From positions 124,001-188,000 of the forward strand of contig JAYNIR010000001.1 in the NCBI GenBank assembly GCA_038109305.1: 64,000 bases of DNA. The letters are read 5' to 3'. Of this stretch, positions 1 through 8,818 are shown one piece after another (position 1 is the stretch's first letter; the number at the start of each line of letters is the position of its first letter). The stretch comes from UBA1479 sp038109305. Its GTDB lineage: Bacteria; Pseudomonadota; Alphaproteobacteria; Rhodospirillales; Casp-alpha2. The notes under the pieces are model-generated. The model searched no databases. It had not been told where the DNA came from and saw only the letters and a program-made list of their open reading frames with translations. The position numbers and the translations under genes were made by a program.

Positions 1-629
1 AGGCGCTCTTCCGGCAATCCCGCGTTGTCGGCGATCAGCGCCTGAACCTGGTCGTTGAGACGCCGGCGAATGGCGTCCGGCTGCGCCGCCGCCGTGGCGC
101 CGGCCTTTACGGTCAGGTCGGTGATCAGCGTCAGTTGGCCGTTCAACACCGACTCGAGACGGGCGCCTTCTTCCGCCCGCATATGGGCCAACTGGGCAAG
201 CGCTTTGTCCAGGTCCTTAAGCATGGCGGCGGTGACCGTGTCGAACGTTTCCTCGACGCCGGCGTCTTCAACCGGTTCGATCACGCCGCGAAGCCCCAGA
301 ATGCCGTCGAGCCGGGGCGGAGCGGCGTCCGGCGCCTCGTCTTTCAGCCGTTTGAGCCGATCGAGGATTTCGCCCAAAAACGCCTCGTTGATGCGATAGG
401 CGCCGCCGCCGGTTTCCCGCCGAGCGGTCAGATTCACGGTGATGCTGCCGCGTTTGAACTTATCCGCGACGCGTTTGCGGACTTCCGGATCAAGCGCCTC
501 GAACCCATAAGGCGGGCGGAACCGCGAATCAAGGCCCTTGGCATTGACGCTGCGCAATTCCCACACCCAGGTGTGGGCGTCCAGCGCGCCCTCGGCGCGG
601 GCGAAACCGGTCATCGATTGAATCGGCAA
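1..629 (-). CDS. yicC: YicC family endoribonuclease (partial, C-terminus beyond window)
   Basis: The minus strand encodes a protein beginning MPIQSMTGFARAEG, the signature start of the YicC/YloC family, and staying in frame to the window edge (last residues LPEER). About 209 of the usual 290 or so residues are present. I chose the TTG at 629 because AGGAG lies seven bases upstream and the extra residues PIQS are typical of homologues; the internal ATG at 614 is the alternative. Family members are RNases or RNA-associated proteins that affect stationary-phase survival and small-RNA turnover. In alphaproteobacteria the gene often sits near mltG, as here. The long opposite-strand frame covering it is a shadow. 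Confidence 0.88.
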   Translation of the reverse strand, partial: MPIQSMTGFARAEGALDAHTWVWELRSVNAKGLDSRFRPPYGFEALDPEVRKRVADKFKRGSITVNLTARRETGGGAYRINEAFLGEILDRLKRLKDEAPDAAPPRLDGILGLRGVIEPVEDAGVEETFDTVTAAMLKDLDKALAQLAHMRAEEGARLESVLNGQLTLITDLTVKAGATAAAQPDAIRRRLNDQVQALIADNAGLPEER

Positions 630-752
630 AAGCAGTCTCCTAATGTGCGAGGGCTTTTATACTGTCCCTGCGGACCTGCAACAAGCGAGCCGCGCGCGGG
701 GACGACGAGCGTATTGGCTGGCAACCGTGAACCGCGTAGTATTTTCCCGCGC

Positions 753-2483
753 GTGAAAAGGCCGCTCAAGGCCCAGGACCTTTTAATATTGAACACTTTG
801 CAACAGGCATTTTCGCATCACCAGTCCGGTGACCTCCCGTCGGCCGTCCGGCTGTACCGGGATTTTCTCCAAACCCGGCCCGATCATGCCGACGCGCTGC
901 ACCTTTTGGGAATCGCCCTGACGCAAAGCGGCCGCGGCGACGAAGCCTGTGAAGCCCTTACCCGCGCGGTCGAACTGAACCCGCAAAACCCGGATTACCT
1001 GAATAATCTGGGTCTGTTGCTTTATTACCGGCGCGATTATGACGAAGCCCGCGCGCGGCTTGAGGCCGCACTCGCGATCAGCCCGGATTCCGCCGACGCG
1101 CTGAACAACCTGGGCATGACGCTGCAGAAACTGAACAAGACGGCGGAGGCCGTCGAATGCTTCACCCGTTCGCTGGAATTCGATCCGTCGAACTGGGAAA
1201 CGCTACATAATTTGGGCGGCGCCTATCAAGCCGCGGGCCGGTTGGAAGATGCCCGCCGCGCGTTTCTGGAAAGCCTGCGCTTGAATGCGGACAACGTGAA
1301 CGGCCTGACCAACTTGGCGATGATCCAATTCGCGCTTAACGATCCCGCCCAGGGATTCGATTGTTGCTGGAAGGCGATCAGGAAGCAGCCGGATTTTTTC
1401 GACGCCCATAAACTGTTCTACGACATGCGCGTCGCCGGGCAGGGCGGTGAGGATGCGTTCGAGTCTTTTCGCTGGGCCTGCGACGCCCACCCGGACAAAG
1501 CGTCCGTTCACCGGCAGTTCGGCGATATATATGCGTTTTTGGATCGGTTCGCCGAAGCCGAGCCTTGGCTTCGGAAAGCCGTCGAAATCGCACCGGACGA
1601 TATAAACTGCCTTTCGTCCTTGGGATGGTATTGCGCCAACATAGGCAAGCACGACGAAGCCGGCCGGCTGCTCGCGAAAGCGGCGGCGATGGAACCGGAC
1701 GATCCACAGATTCGCCATCGCTACGGACAGGCCCTTTTGCAGGGGGGCCGCTTCGCGGACGCCGTCGGTCAGTTGGAAATCGCCCATAACCTGAGACCCC
1801 GGATCAACGGCATCCTCGCAGATATGATCACCGCAATGCACGAGACGGATGACCCGCGGCTCGCGGACTGGCTGGATTACGACCGGGACGTGGTTCCCCG
1901 ACTGGTCGACGTGCCGGCGGGGTACGGCTCGCTCGGTGACTTTAACGAGGCTCTACACGCGGAACTTGAACCGCGTCACGGCGACAAGGCCGCGCCGAGC
2001 GACCAAAGCCTTCGCGGCGGCACGCAAATTCCGGGCAACATTCTGGAAGATGCATCTCTCGTCATCCGCGCGGCCCGCGACGCCATCGCCGGCGCCATCG
2101 CATCGTATCTGTCGGAGTTGACGGAAGATAAAAGTCATCCGTTCCGCCGTTATCTAAACAGGGACTTTCGGTTCACCGGGTCATGGTCGACCATCCTTTA
2201 CGGCGCCGGGTACGACATGAGCCACATCCACACCGATGCCTGGCTGAGCGGCGTCTATTACGTGAAGGTCCCGGACCTTCCGGAAAATCTGTGGGAGTCC
2301 GGCGAAGGCTGTATCCAATTCGGCGAACCGCCCGAGGAATACGTTTCCGAAAAAAACCGGAAACGGCGGATCATCCGGCCACAGCCGGGCATGGTCGTGC
2401 CGTTTCCGTCCTACGTCTGGCACGGGGTTTTGCCCTTCACCCGCGAAGGGCTGCGCCACGCCATCGCCTTCGACGTCGTCTAA
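753..2483 (+). CDS. TPR protein with C-terminal 2OG-Fe(II) oxygenase-like domain
   Basis: Residues about 15-430 are tandem tetratricopeptide repeats (spacings such as AEAVECFTRSLEFDPSN). The last 130 residues resemble the putative 2OG-Fe(II) oxygenase family (PF13759 type): H493-x-D495 in SHIHTDAW, distal H557 in VWHG and R568 for the oxoglutarate carboxylate, so the iron triad is complete. By family it should hydroxylate a protein or small-molecule substrate bound by the TPR scaffold; the substrate is unknown. The frame is open far upstream, but that part is antisense to yicC. I use the GTG at 753; a TTG at 789, ten bases after AGGA, is equally possible. It is transcribed divergently from yicC. 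Confidence 0.8.
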   Translation: MKRPLKAQDLLILNTLQQAFSHHQSGDLPSAVRLYRDFLQTRPDHADALHLLGIALTQSGRGDEACEALTRAVELNPQNPDYLNNLGLLLYYRRDYDEARARLEAALAISPDSADALNNLGMTLQKLNKTAEAVECFTRSLEFDPSNWETLHNLGGAYQAAGRLEDARRAFLESLRLNADNVNGLTNLAMIQFALNDPAQGFDCCWKAIRKQPDFFDAHKLFYDMRVAGQGGEDAFESFRWACDAHPDKASVHRQFGDIYAFLDRFAEAEPWLRKAVEIAPDDINCLSSLGWYCANIGKHDEAGRLLAKAAAMEPDDPQIRHRYGQALLQGGRFADAVGQLEIAHNLRPRINGILADMITAMHETDDPRLADWLDYDRDVVPRLVDVPAGYGSLGDFNEALHAELEPRHGDKAAPSDQSLRGGTQIPGNILEDASLVIRAARDAIAGAIASYLSELTEDKSHPFRRYLNRDFRFTGSWSTILYGAGYDMSHIHTDAWLSGVYYVKVPDLPENLWESGEGCIQFGEPPEEYVSEKNRKRRIIRPQPGMVVPFPSYVWHGVLPFTREGLRHAIAFDVV

Positions 2484-2549
2484 GCCATTACCCCCCGGCG
2501 GGCGAAAGGCACGCTTTCTCCGTGCCGCGGGCGCGCCTATAACGGTGGC

Positions 2550-3323
2550 ATGGTGAACCTCGGCCCCAAACACATCCTGATCACCGGCGCGTCCAGCGGC
2601 ATCGGCCTGGCGCTCGCGGAAATTTACGCCGGGCCCGGGGTGACGCTTTACCTATCGGGCCGCGACCGGGCGCGGACTCAAGCCGCCGCCGAGGCTTGCC
2701 GTAAATTGGGCGCGGACGCCGCCGCCCGCGTCATCGACGTGACCGATGCCCAGGCGATGGCGGCCTGGATCGCCGAATGCGACGGGTTGACGCCGCTGGA
2801 CCTCATCATCGCCAACGCCGGGGTATCGAATTCGACATCGGGCGAAGGCGACCGGGCCGCGCGGACGCGGCGCATCTTCGCGATCAACGTCGACGGCGTC
2901 GTCAACACCGTCCTGCCGGCGCTGGACGCGATGACGGCAAGGCGCCGGGGGCAAATCGCGATCATCGCCTCCATTGCGGGGTTTCGCGGCCTGCCGACCT
3001 CCAGCGCCTATTCGGCCAGTAAGGCCGCCGTCAAGAACTGGGGCGAAGCGCTCCGCGGCGAAGTGTGGGAAACGGGCGTGCGGGTTAACGTCGTCTGCCC
3101 TGGTTGGGTCACCAGCCGCATCACCAAGGCCAACAAGTTTCCCATGCCGATGCTGATGGAGGCCCCGAAGGCCGCCCGGATCATCAAGCGCGGCCTTGCG
3201 AAGGACAAGGCGCGCATCGTCTTCCCCTGGCCGATGCATATCTGTGTATGGCTTTTGAGCCTTCTACCGCCCGCCTGGACGGACCCGATTTTGATCCGGG
3301 GCATCAAGGGGAAAGAGCGGTAA
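2550..3323 (+). CDS. short-chain dehydrogenase/reductase (SDR)
   Basis: A classical SDR of 257 residues: cofactor motif TGASSGIG (residues 12-19), NAG motif near residue 91, and catalytic S141, Y154 and K158 (YSASK). The C-terminal 40 residues are more hydrophobic (MHICVWLLSLLPPAW), as in SDRs that sit on membranes or act on lipids. Substrate cannot be read from sequence. It follows the TPR/oxygenase gene by 66 bases on the same strand and may be co-transcribed. A TATAAC hexamer lies just upstream, but I see no convincing -35. Confidence 0.85.
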   Translation: MVNLGPKHILITGASSGIGLALAEIYAGPGVTLYLSGRDRARTQAAAEACRKLGADAAARVIDVTDAQAMAAWIAECDGLTPLDLIIANAGVSNSTSGEGDRAARTRRIFAINVDGVVNTVLPALDAMTARRRGQIAIIASIAGFRGLPTSSAYSASKAAVKNWGEALRGEVWETGVRVNVVCPGWVTSRITKANKFPMPMLMEAPKAARIIKRGLAKDKARIVFPWPMHICVWLLSLLPPAWTDPILIRGIKGKER

Positions 3324-3360
3324 AGCGCGGCGGCGCACCCCCGCACGCCCCCGCATCATC

Positions 3361-3380
3361 CAAAAATCGCACCATTTTTG
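3361..3380. repeat. small A/T-armed inverted repeat
   Basis: CAAAAAT and ATTTTTG form seven-base inverted arms around a six-base loop in the 206-base gap between the SDR gene and the next small gene. It could be a weak hairpin or a protein-binding site; there is no U-tract beyond the arm itself. The rest of the gap shows nothing I recognise. Confidence 0.3.
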
Positions 3381-3529
3381 ACATGGGTCACAGCAGGCGG
3401 ATGCCCGCCCGAGTACAAGGAGCCCGCTTGGCCGTGCCGCTACGGCGCCGATAAAACCGGGGTGGGCCCGCGGCGGTCATAAGAGCGTTCAACGTCAAGC
3501 AAAGGGCCAAGCAAAGGGTGAGATGACCG

Positions 3530-3736
3530 ATGGCAATGTACGAATTCGAAATCCACAATCAGGAAGTCGCGGACACGCTCCACAACGGCGATCAGCACAA
3601 GTTCTTCAAGGCCGAATGGGCCGACGCGCATTTCATCGAATTTTCCGGGCTTGATGTCGCGGACGCGCGGCGCAAAGCGGAACGCCGCTATCCCGCTGCC
3701 CAAGGCTTCGTCATCAAGGCCGTCGCCGGCCACTAA
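3530..3736 (+). CDS. conserved-looking small hypothetical protein (68 aa)
   Basis: The 68-residue product (starts MAMYEFEIHNQEV, ends IKAVAGH) has mixed charged and aromatic composition, no signal peptide and no membrane segment. The pattern DARRKAERRYPAAQGFVIKA suggests a small folded alpha/beta protein. A purine-rich AAGGGTGAG precedes the ATG. It is convergent with mltG, whose stop lies 12 bases away. I do not recognise the family. Support is the RBS, third-position GC typical of coding sequence here, and the tight convergent fit with mltG. Confidence 0.6.
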   Translation: MAMYEFEIHNQEVADTLHNGDQHKFFKAEWADAHFIEFSGLDVADARRKAERRYPAAQGFVIKAVAGH

Positions 3737-3748
3737 GGCCGATACCGC

Positions 3749-4726
3749 TCAGCGCCCCTGAAGTTTTCGCCACCTGGCGACGTTCCGGTTGTGATCGGCC
3801 AGCGTTTCGGCGAACGCGTGGCCGCCCGAACCGTCGGCGACGAAAAACAGTTCCTTCGACTGAATGGGATTGAGAACGGCATCGATCGCCGCCCGGCCCG
3901 GGTTGGCGATGGGGTCCGGCGGCAGACCGTCATTTGTGTAGGTGTTGTAGGCTGTCGGCGTATCCAGGTCCTTCCGCGTCAGATCGCGGCCCAAAGGCGC
4001 CTTGCCCATTGTAATGCCGTAAGTCACCGTTGGGTCGGACTGCAGTTTCATGCCTTTATTCAATCGGTTGATGAACACGGCCGCGACGCGGGGGCGCTCG
4101 GCGGCGACGCCGGTTTCCTTTTCGACGATAGACGCCAGAACCAGCGCTTCTTCGGGTGACTTGATCGGCAGCCCCTTTGCCCGCTTGGCCCAGGCGGCGG
4201 CAAGCGCGTCGTCCATCGCCTTTTCCATGCGGCGGATCAGGTCGGTCTTTTTGTCGTAATATTGATAGCGGTAGGTTTCCGGCAGCACCCGGCCCTCGCC
4301 CGGCAACGCGGGCATGGGTCCCTGCAGGCCTTCGGCGCGGGCGACGACGGCCAGGGCTTCGACCGCCGTCAGTCCTTCGGGGATGGTGACGGTCCTGGCG
4401 ACGGCCTCGCCCTTGCGCAGAACATCCAGCAACCCGAGCACGCTTGCCCGCGCGGGAAATTTAAGTTCGCCGGGGCGAAGCCCGCGATCGCGTTTTTCCA
4501 GCCGCGCCGCGAGTTTAAAATGCAATGCGGACGTCAGCAGCCCTTCGGCCACAAGTATGTCGGCGATTTTGTTGATGCCGCTTCCCGGCGGGATCAGTAC
4601 GACGCGGTCGGCGTTACTGGGTCCGGCCCGTGAAATCCGGTCCTTGAACCAAAACCAGCCGCCCGCCGCCCCCGCGCCTGCGAGGATCACGACCGTCAGA
4701 ATAATCAGGAGTAAGCGCCGCGCCAT
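3749..4726 (-). CDS. mltG: endolytic peptidoglycan transglycosylase MltG
   Basis: A 325-residue protein with an N-terminal membrane anchor (about residues 4-26), a LysM-like region and a YceG domain containing LASIVEKETG with catalytic E202, plus the conserved LQSDPTVTYG and YNTYTNDGLPPDPIANPG stretches. MltG cleaves nascent glycan strands inside the chain and so acts as a terminase of peptidoglycan polymerisation at the inner membrane. Length fits the family. It is the last gene of the fabD-fabG-acpP-fabF-mltG series, 26 bases after fabF, an order common in alphaproteobacteria. Confidence 0.95.
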   Translation of the reverse strand: MARRLLLIILTVVILAGAGAAGGWFWFKDRISRAGPSNADRVVLIPPGSGINKIADILVAEGLLTSALHFKLAARLEKRDRGLRPGELKFPARASVLGLLDVLRKGEAVARTVTIPEGLTAVEALAVVARAEGLQGPMPALPGEGRVLPETYRYQYYDKKTDLIRRMEKAMDDALAAAWAKRAKGLPIKSPEEALVLASIVEKETGVAAERPRVAAVFINRLNKGMKLQSDPTVTYGITMGKAPLGRDLTRKDLDTPTAYNTYTNDGLPPDPIANPGRAAIDAVLNPIQSKELFFVADGSGGHAFAETLADHNRNVARWRKLQGR

Positions 4727-4752
4727 CAGGCGAGATTACGGCAATCTGCCGG

Positions 4753-6021
4753 TCAATCAACGGCCTTGAAGACCAGGGACGCGTTGGTCCCGCCGAAGCC
4801 GAAGGAATTGGACAGCGCCGCTCGCACCTTGCGTTCCTTGGCCTTGTGCGGCACCAGGTCGACGCCGAGGCAGCTTTCCGACGGATTGTCGAGGTTCAGC
4901 GTCGGCGGCAGGATGCCGTGGTTCATGGCGAGGATCGAATAAATCGCCTCGACCGCGCCGGCGGCGCCCAGCAGGTGCCCGACCGCCGACTTCGTCGACG
5001 ACATGGAAATGCCGTCGATCGCAGGCCCGAACAACCGCTTGATCGCGCCCAGTTCGATCTCGTCGCCCAAGGGAGTCGAGGTGCCGTGGGCGTTGACGTA
5101 ATCGATGTCTTCCGGGTTCATCTGCGCGCGCTTCAACGCCGCCTTCATGCAGCGGAAGGCGCCGTCGCCGTCTTCGGCAGGCGCGGTGATGTGGTGCGCG
5201 TCGCCCGACATGCCGTAGCCGACGACTTCAGCATAGATTTTCGCGCCACGTTTTTTCGCGTGCTCAAGTTCTTCCAAGACCACCACGCCGGCGCCGTCGC
5301 CCATGACGAAACCATCGCGGCCCTGATCCCACGGGCGGGAAGCCTTTTCCGGCGTGTTGTTATACCCGGTCGATAGCGCCCTGGCGGCGCAGAACCCGGC
5401 GACGCCCAAAGGGCAGATCGCGGCCTCGGCCCCGCCGGCGACCATCACGTCGGCATCTTCCCACATGATGATGCGGGCCGCGTCGCCGATGGCGTGGGCG
5501 CCCGTGGAACACGCGGTGACCACCGCATGGTTCGGGCCCTTGAAGCCGTTTTTGATGGAAACGTGACCGGACACAAGATTGATCAAACTTGCCGGGATGA
5601 AGAACGGGCTCAGCCGCCGGGCGCGGCCTTCATGCACGGTGATAGCGCCGCCGGCGATTTCAGGCAACCCGCCGATGCCGGAGCCGATCAGCACGCCCGT
5701 GCGCCATTTGTCTTCGTCGGTATCGGCCGTCCAGCCTGAATCGATGATCGCCTGCTGCGCCGCCGCCATGCCGTAAATGATGAAGGTGTCCATCCTGCGC
5801 TGGTCCTTGGCGGGGACCCAGTATTCCGAGTCGAACGTGCCGCCGGATCCGTCGCCCACGGGCACCGTGCCGCCGATCTTGGCGGGCAGGTCGTGGGGCT
5901 CGAACTCCTCACCCAGTTTGCGAATGCCGGATTGCCCGGCGATCAGGCGCGACCAGTTCACCTCTATGCCGGAGCCGAGGGAATTGACGATGCCCAATCC
6001 GGTGACGACGACCTGTCTCAT
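4753..6021 (-). CDS. fabF: beta-ketoacyl-ACP synthase II FabF
   Basis: KAS II, 422 residues. The nucleophile is C171 in TACSTGAHAIG; the two active-site histidines are H312 (NAHGTSTP) and H349 (SAVGHLLGAAG). It condenses malonyl-ACP with acyl-ACP in the elongation cycle, in the cytoplasm, using the AcpP encoded immediately upstream. It starts with MRQVVVTGLG, the usual family start, and lies 78 bases downstream of acpP. Glycine-rich C-terminal FGFGGTNAS is present. Confidence 0.97.
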   Translation of the reverse strand: MRQVVVTGLGIVNSLGSGIEVNWSRLIAGQSGIRKLGEEFEPHDLPAKIGGTVPVGDGSGGTFDSEYWVPAKDQRRMDTFIIYGMAAAQQAIIDSGWTADTDEDKWRTGVLIGSGIGGLPEIAGGAITVHEGRARRLSPFFIPASLINLVSGHVSIKNGFKGPNHAVVTACSTGAHAIGDAARIIMWEDADVMVAGGAEAAICPLGVAGFCAARALSTGYNNTPEKASRPWDQGRDGFVMGDGAGVVVLEELEHAKKRGAKIYAEVVGYGMSGDAHHITAPAEDGDGAFRCMKAALKRAQMNPEDIDYVNAHGTSTPLGDEIELGAIKRLFGPAIDGISMSSTKSAVGHLLGAAGAVEAIYSILAMNHGILPPTLNLDNPSESCLGVDLVPHKAKERKVRAALSNSFGFGGTNASLVFKAVD

Positions 6022-6099
6022 GTGCGATTGGCTTTTCCGTGACCATCGCGCGGCCCGCCCCGACGATGACGTCGGGAAGGCCGTCCGCGACAGCGAAAC

Positions 6100-6333
6100 T
6101 CACTGCTGCGATTCGATGAAAGAGATGGCGTCTTGAAGTGTCAGGATCTTTTCCGCGGCGTCGTCGGGTATTTCGATGCCGAATTCTTCTTCGAACGCCA
6201 TGACCAGTTCGACGGTGTCCAGGCTGTCGGCGCCCAGATCGTCAATAAAGCTGGCGTTTTCAACGATTTTTCCTTCATCGACGCCAAGGTGGTCGATGAC
6301 GATTTTCTTCACGCGGTCGGCAACATCACTCAT
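6100..6333 (-). CDS. acpP: acyl carrier protein
   Basis: A 77-residue acidic four-helix protein with the phosphopantetheine attachment serine S37 in GADSLD. It carries growing acyl chains as 4'-phosphopantetheine thioesters for FabD, FabG and FabF encoded around it. The 180-base gap between it and fabG suggests it may also have its own promoter, as acpP often does, but I could not assign clear -35/-10 boxes. Length and sequence are canonical. Confidence 0.98.
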   Translation of the reverse strand: MSDVADRVKKIVIDHLGVDEGKIVENASFIDDLGADSLDTVELVMAFEEEFGIEIPDDAAEKILTLQDAISFIESQQ

Positions 6334-6513
6334 GGTAATTCCCCTGTTGTTTCCCCGTTTTCTGGTCCAAGGAAAGGTTGAAGTTCGGGTTTCAAAAGTC
6401 GGATCAGGGCAAACCGCCCCTTGGTTTTCCGCTTCCTAACACATATTGATCGCGTTTGACCAGCCACCAGAACGCCCCAATTTCCGGGCTGTCCCGAGGC
6501 TGCCCGAACGGGC

Positions 6514-7251
6514 TCAGATCATTGCCATTCCCCCGTTTACATGGAGGGTCTGGCCGGTGACATAGGCCGCTTCGTCGCTCGCCAAATACAGCGCCGCGGC
6601 GGCGATGTCATCCGATGTGCCCATGCGGCCGGCCGGGATCGAGCCCATGATCGCCTCTTTCTGCTGATCGGCAAGGGCGACGGTCATGGCGGTTTCGATA
6701 AACCCCGGCGCGATGCAATTGACGGTGATGCCGCGGGACGCGACCTCCTGCGCCATCGATTTGGTCATGCCGATCATCCCGGCCTTGGACGCCGCGTAGT
6801 TGACCTGCCCGGCGTTGCCGGTGACCCCGACGATGGAAGTAATGCCGATGATTCGCCCGGCCCGCGCCTTCATCATGCCGCGCATGACCGCGCGCGACAG
6901 GCGGAAGGCGGCGGTAAGGTTAACGTCGATGACTTGATGCCAGTCTTCGTCCTTCATCCGCATCATCAGCCCGTCGCGGGTCAAGCCCGCGTTGTTGATC
7001 AGGATGTCGATGCCGCCCATGGTGGCTTCGGCGTCGGCGGCAAGCTTGTCCGTGCCTTCGGCAGAACCCAGGTCGGCCGGCAGCACGTGCGCGCGGTCGC
7101 CCAGTTCGGCCTTAAGCGGTTCCAGCGCATCGATCCGGCGGCCTGACAGGCCGACTGTGGCGCCGGCGCCGTGCAGCGCGCGGGCGATGGCGCCGCCAAT
7201 GCCGCCCGACGCCCCCGTGACCAGGGCCCGTTTCCCGTTCAAATCAAACAT
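6514..7251 (-). CDS. fabG: 3-oxoacyl-ACP reductase FabG
   Basis: A 245-residue SDR with TGASGGIG (residues 12-19), NNAG (87-90) and catalytic S139, Y152 and K156, ending in VTGQTLHVNGGMAMI, which is characteristic of FabG. It reduces 3-oxoacyl-ACP with NADPH. It lies between fabD and acpP and is oriented with them, which distinguishes it from the general SDRs elsewhere in the window. The 45-base gap to fabD supports co-transcription. Confidence 0.96.
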   Translation of the reverse strand: MFDLNGKRALVTGASGGIGGAIARALHGAGATVGLSGRRIDALEPLKAELGDRAHVLPADLGSAEGTDKLAADAEATMGGIDILINNAGLTRDGLMMRMKDEDWHQVIDVNLTAAFRLSRAVMRGMMKARAGRIIGITSIVGVTGNAGQVNYAASKAGMIGMTKSMAQEVASRGITVNCIAPGFIETAMTVALADQQKEAIMGSIPAGRMGTSDDIAAAALYLASDEAAYVTGQTLHVNGGMAMI

Positions 7252-7296
7252 GGCGTTTCCTCTCTCCCTGATCGGTTGGATCGTTCCCGGCTCGCC

Positions 7297-8244
7297 CTAC
7301 AGCGTGCCGAGGAAGGCTTCGACGTCTCCCGGCGTGCCGACGTTCTGAACATTCATTTCGCGGTCGATGCGCCGCGCCAAACCGGCCAGCACCTTGCCCG
7401 ATCCGACCTCGACCAGCGTTTCGACGCCCTGTGCTTTCAACTGACCTACGCATTCGCGCCAGCGCACCATGCCGGTCACCTGTTCGACCAAAAGCCGTTT
7501 GATCTCGCCCGTGTCTTCGACCGGGGCGGCGGTGACGTTAGCCATCACCGGCACGGCGGGAGCGTTGATCTGCACCTCGCCCAACGCCTTTTCCATGGCG
7601 TCAGCGGCAGGCTGCATCAGCGCGCAATGGAACGGCGCGGAGACCGGCAGTAGAACCGCCCGCTTGGCGCCCGCCGCCTGGGCTAGCTCGATGGCCTTTT
7701 CTACCGCATCCTTGGAGCCCGAAATGACGATCTGTCCCGGTGCGTTGTCGTTGCCTGCCTGACAGACGGCGCCAGAGGCCGCCGCCGCCTCGGCCGCGAC
7801 CTTTTCGACCGCGTCCATTTCCAGGCCCATCAACGCCGCCATGGCGCCCTGCCCCACGGGTACGGCTTTCTGCATTTCGGTGCCGCGGATTTTCAAAAGC
7901 CGGGCCGTATCGGCGAGCGAAAACGTCCCCGCCGCCGCATGGGCCGAATATTCACCCAAGGAGTGGCCGGCGACGGAGGACGCCCGCGATTTCAGATCGA
8001 ACCCGCCTTCGGCCTTCAATACCGCAAACGCGGCCAACGACGCGGCCATGATAGCCGGCTGGGCGTTTTCAGTCAGCGTCAGTTGATCTTCTGGCCCTTC
8101 GAACATCAGCTTGGTCAGGTTCTGGTTCAGTGCGTAGTCCACTTCCTGGTGAACTTCGCGGGCGGCGGCGAAGGCGTCGTACAATTCCCTGCCCATACCG
8201 ACGGTCTGGGACCCCTGGCCTGGAAAGATCAGCGCACGTGTCAT
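7297..8244 (-). CDS. fabD: malonyl-CoA:ACP transacylase FabD
   Basis: A 315-residue protein starting MTRALIFPGQGSQ with the nucleophile S95 in GHSLGEYSA and the catalytic histidine in SAPFHCALM. It loads malonyl groups from CoA onto AcpP and is the first gene of this lipid-synthesis series. Upstream, 151 bases separate it from the small gene at 8396-8587 on the same strand. Length fits the family. Confidence 0.97.
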   Translation of the reverse strand: MTRALIFPGQGSQTVGMGRELYDAFAAAREVHQEVDYALNQNLTKLMFEGPEDQLTLTENAQPAIMAASLAAFAVLKAEGGFDLKSRASSVAGHSLGEYSAHAAAGTFSLADTARLLKIRGTEMQKAVPVGQGAMAALMGLEMDAVEKVAAEAAAASGAVCQAGNDNAPGQIVISGSKDAVEKAIELAQAAGAKRAVLLPVSAPFHCALMQPAADAMEKALGEVQINAPAVPVMANVTAAPVEDTGEIKRLLVEQVTGMVRWRECVGQLKAQGVETLVEVGSGKVLAGLARRIDREMNVQNVGTPGDVEAFLGTL

Positions 8245-8395
8245 CTTGTGTTTGCTCCCTCGTCATTGCGGCGGCGTGGTTTTGCGCGGGCCGATACGGG
8301 ATGTCAAGAACCCCGCGCCCGGGAAATGCCGCCGAAAGCCCGATCCCCCGTCAATTTCCGCCGCCGAGGCGATAAATCGCCCTGAGCCTGTCCTT

Positions 8396-8587
8396 TTACG
8401 CCAGGCGTCTTTTCAGGATATCCGGCACGTCAAGGCCGGCGCGCTCCCGCTCGGCCACCCATTCCACGATGGACCGAGGCAGGACACAGTCCAACTTTTC
8501 AAGTTTTTCACGGGCTTTTCGGGCTTCGGGCGTCAGGCGGCCCGATCCGCCCGGCAACCCGCCCGGTTCCTCGTTCGTCCCTGTCAT
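8396..8587 (-). CDS. small hypothetical protein (63 aa) upstream of fabD
   Basis: From the ATG at 8587 the protein is 63 residues, with a Gly/Pro-rich start followed by a basic/acidic helical region (TPEARKAREKLEKLDCVL) and a C-terminus VPDILKRRLA. AGGTGG lies upstream at a usable distance. The frame extends further upstream, but that segment reads toward the rpsF promoter region and looks non-coding. Function unknown. It may be the first gene of the fab transcription unit. Confidence 0.5.
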   Translation of the reverse strand: MTGTNEEPGGLPGGSGRLTPEARKAREKLEKLDCVLPRSIVEWVAERERAGLDVPDILKRRLA

Positions 8588-8685
8588 GGCCGCGGCGCCA
8601 CCTTTCGGTCGAAAATCAGGAAAAACCAGGGTAGCCCAGACCGCCCGAGCCCTCAATACGGCTGTCATTCGAAGCCCTCAGGCCC

Positions 8686-8714
8686 CTTGCACAGCCTAGG
8701 CGAATGTGTATAGT
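8686..8714 (+). promoter_or_regulatory. predicted housekeeping promoter of the rpsF operon
   Basis: CTTGCAC (8686-8692) resembles the alphaproteobacterial -35 element, and TATAGT at 8709-8714 is a good -10, preceded by TG two bases before the hexamer. Spacing between the hexamers is 16 bases. It lies 105 bases before the rpsF start, leaving a leader of about 95 bases with hairpins. Confidence 0.55.
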
Positions 8715-8724
8715 GCTTCGCCGC

Positions 8725-8770
8725 GGGGCCGGGAAAAAACCTGGCTCCCCTCCTTGCCGGATAATCCGGC
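8725..8770 (+). promoter_or_regulatory. structured rpsF leader (two hairpins)
   Basis: The first hairpin pairs GGGGCCGGG with CCTGGCTCCCC across an A6 loop (about 8725-8750), leaving a short bulge. The second is a near-perfect palindrome, GCCGG-ATAAT-CCGGC, at 8756-8770. In several bacteria the S6:S18 complex binds a structured rpsF leader to repress its own operon; these hairpins are candidates, but I have not matched the known motif. Confidence 0.4.
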
Positions 8771-8818
8771 TATGCCTCTTTAGATCAGGGGGCTGAGACA
8801 AGCCAAAGGGAGCTTACA

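Noticed and set aside
135..752. A long open frame that would extend the TPR/oxygenase protein by 206 residues at its N-terminus
   Set aside because: It is antisense to yicC, which has clear homology and a ribosome-binding site; the residues show no TPR pattern.
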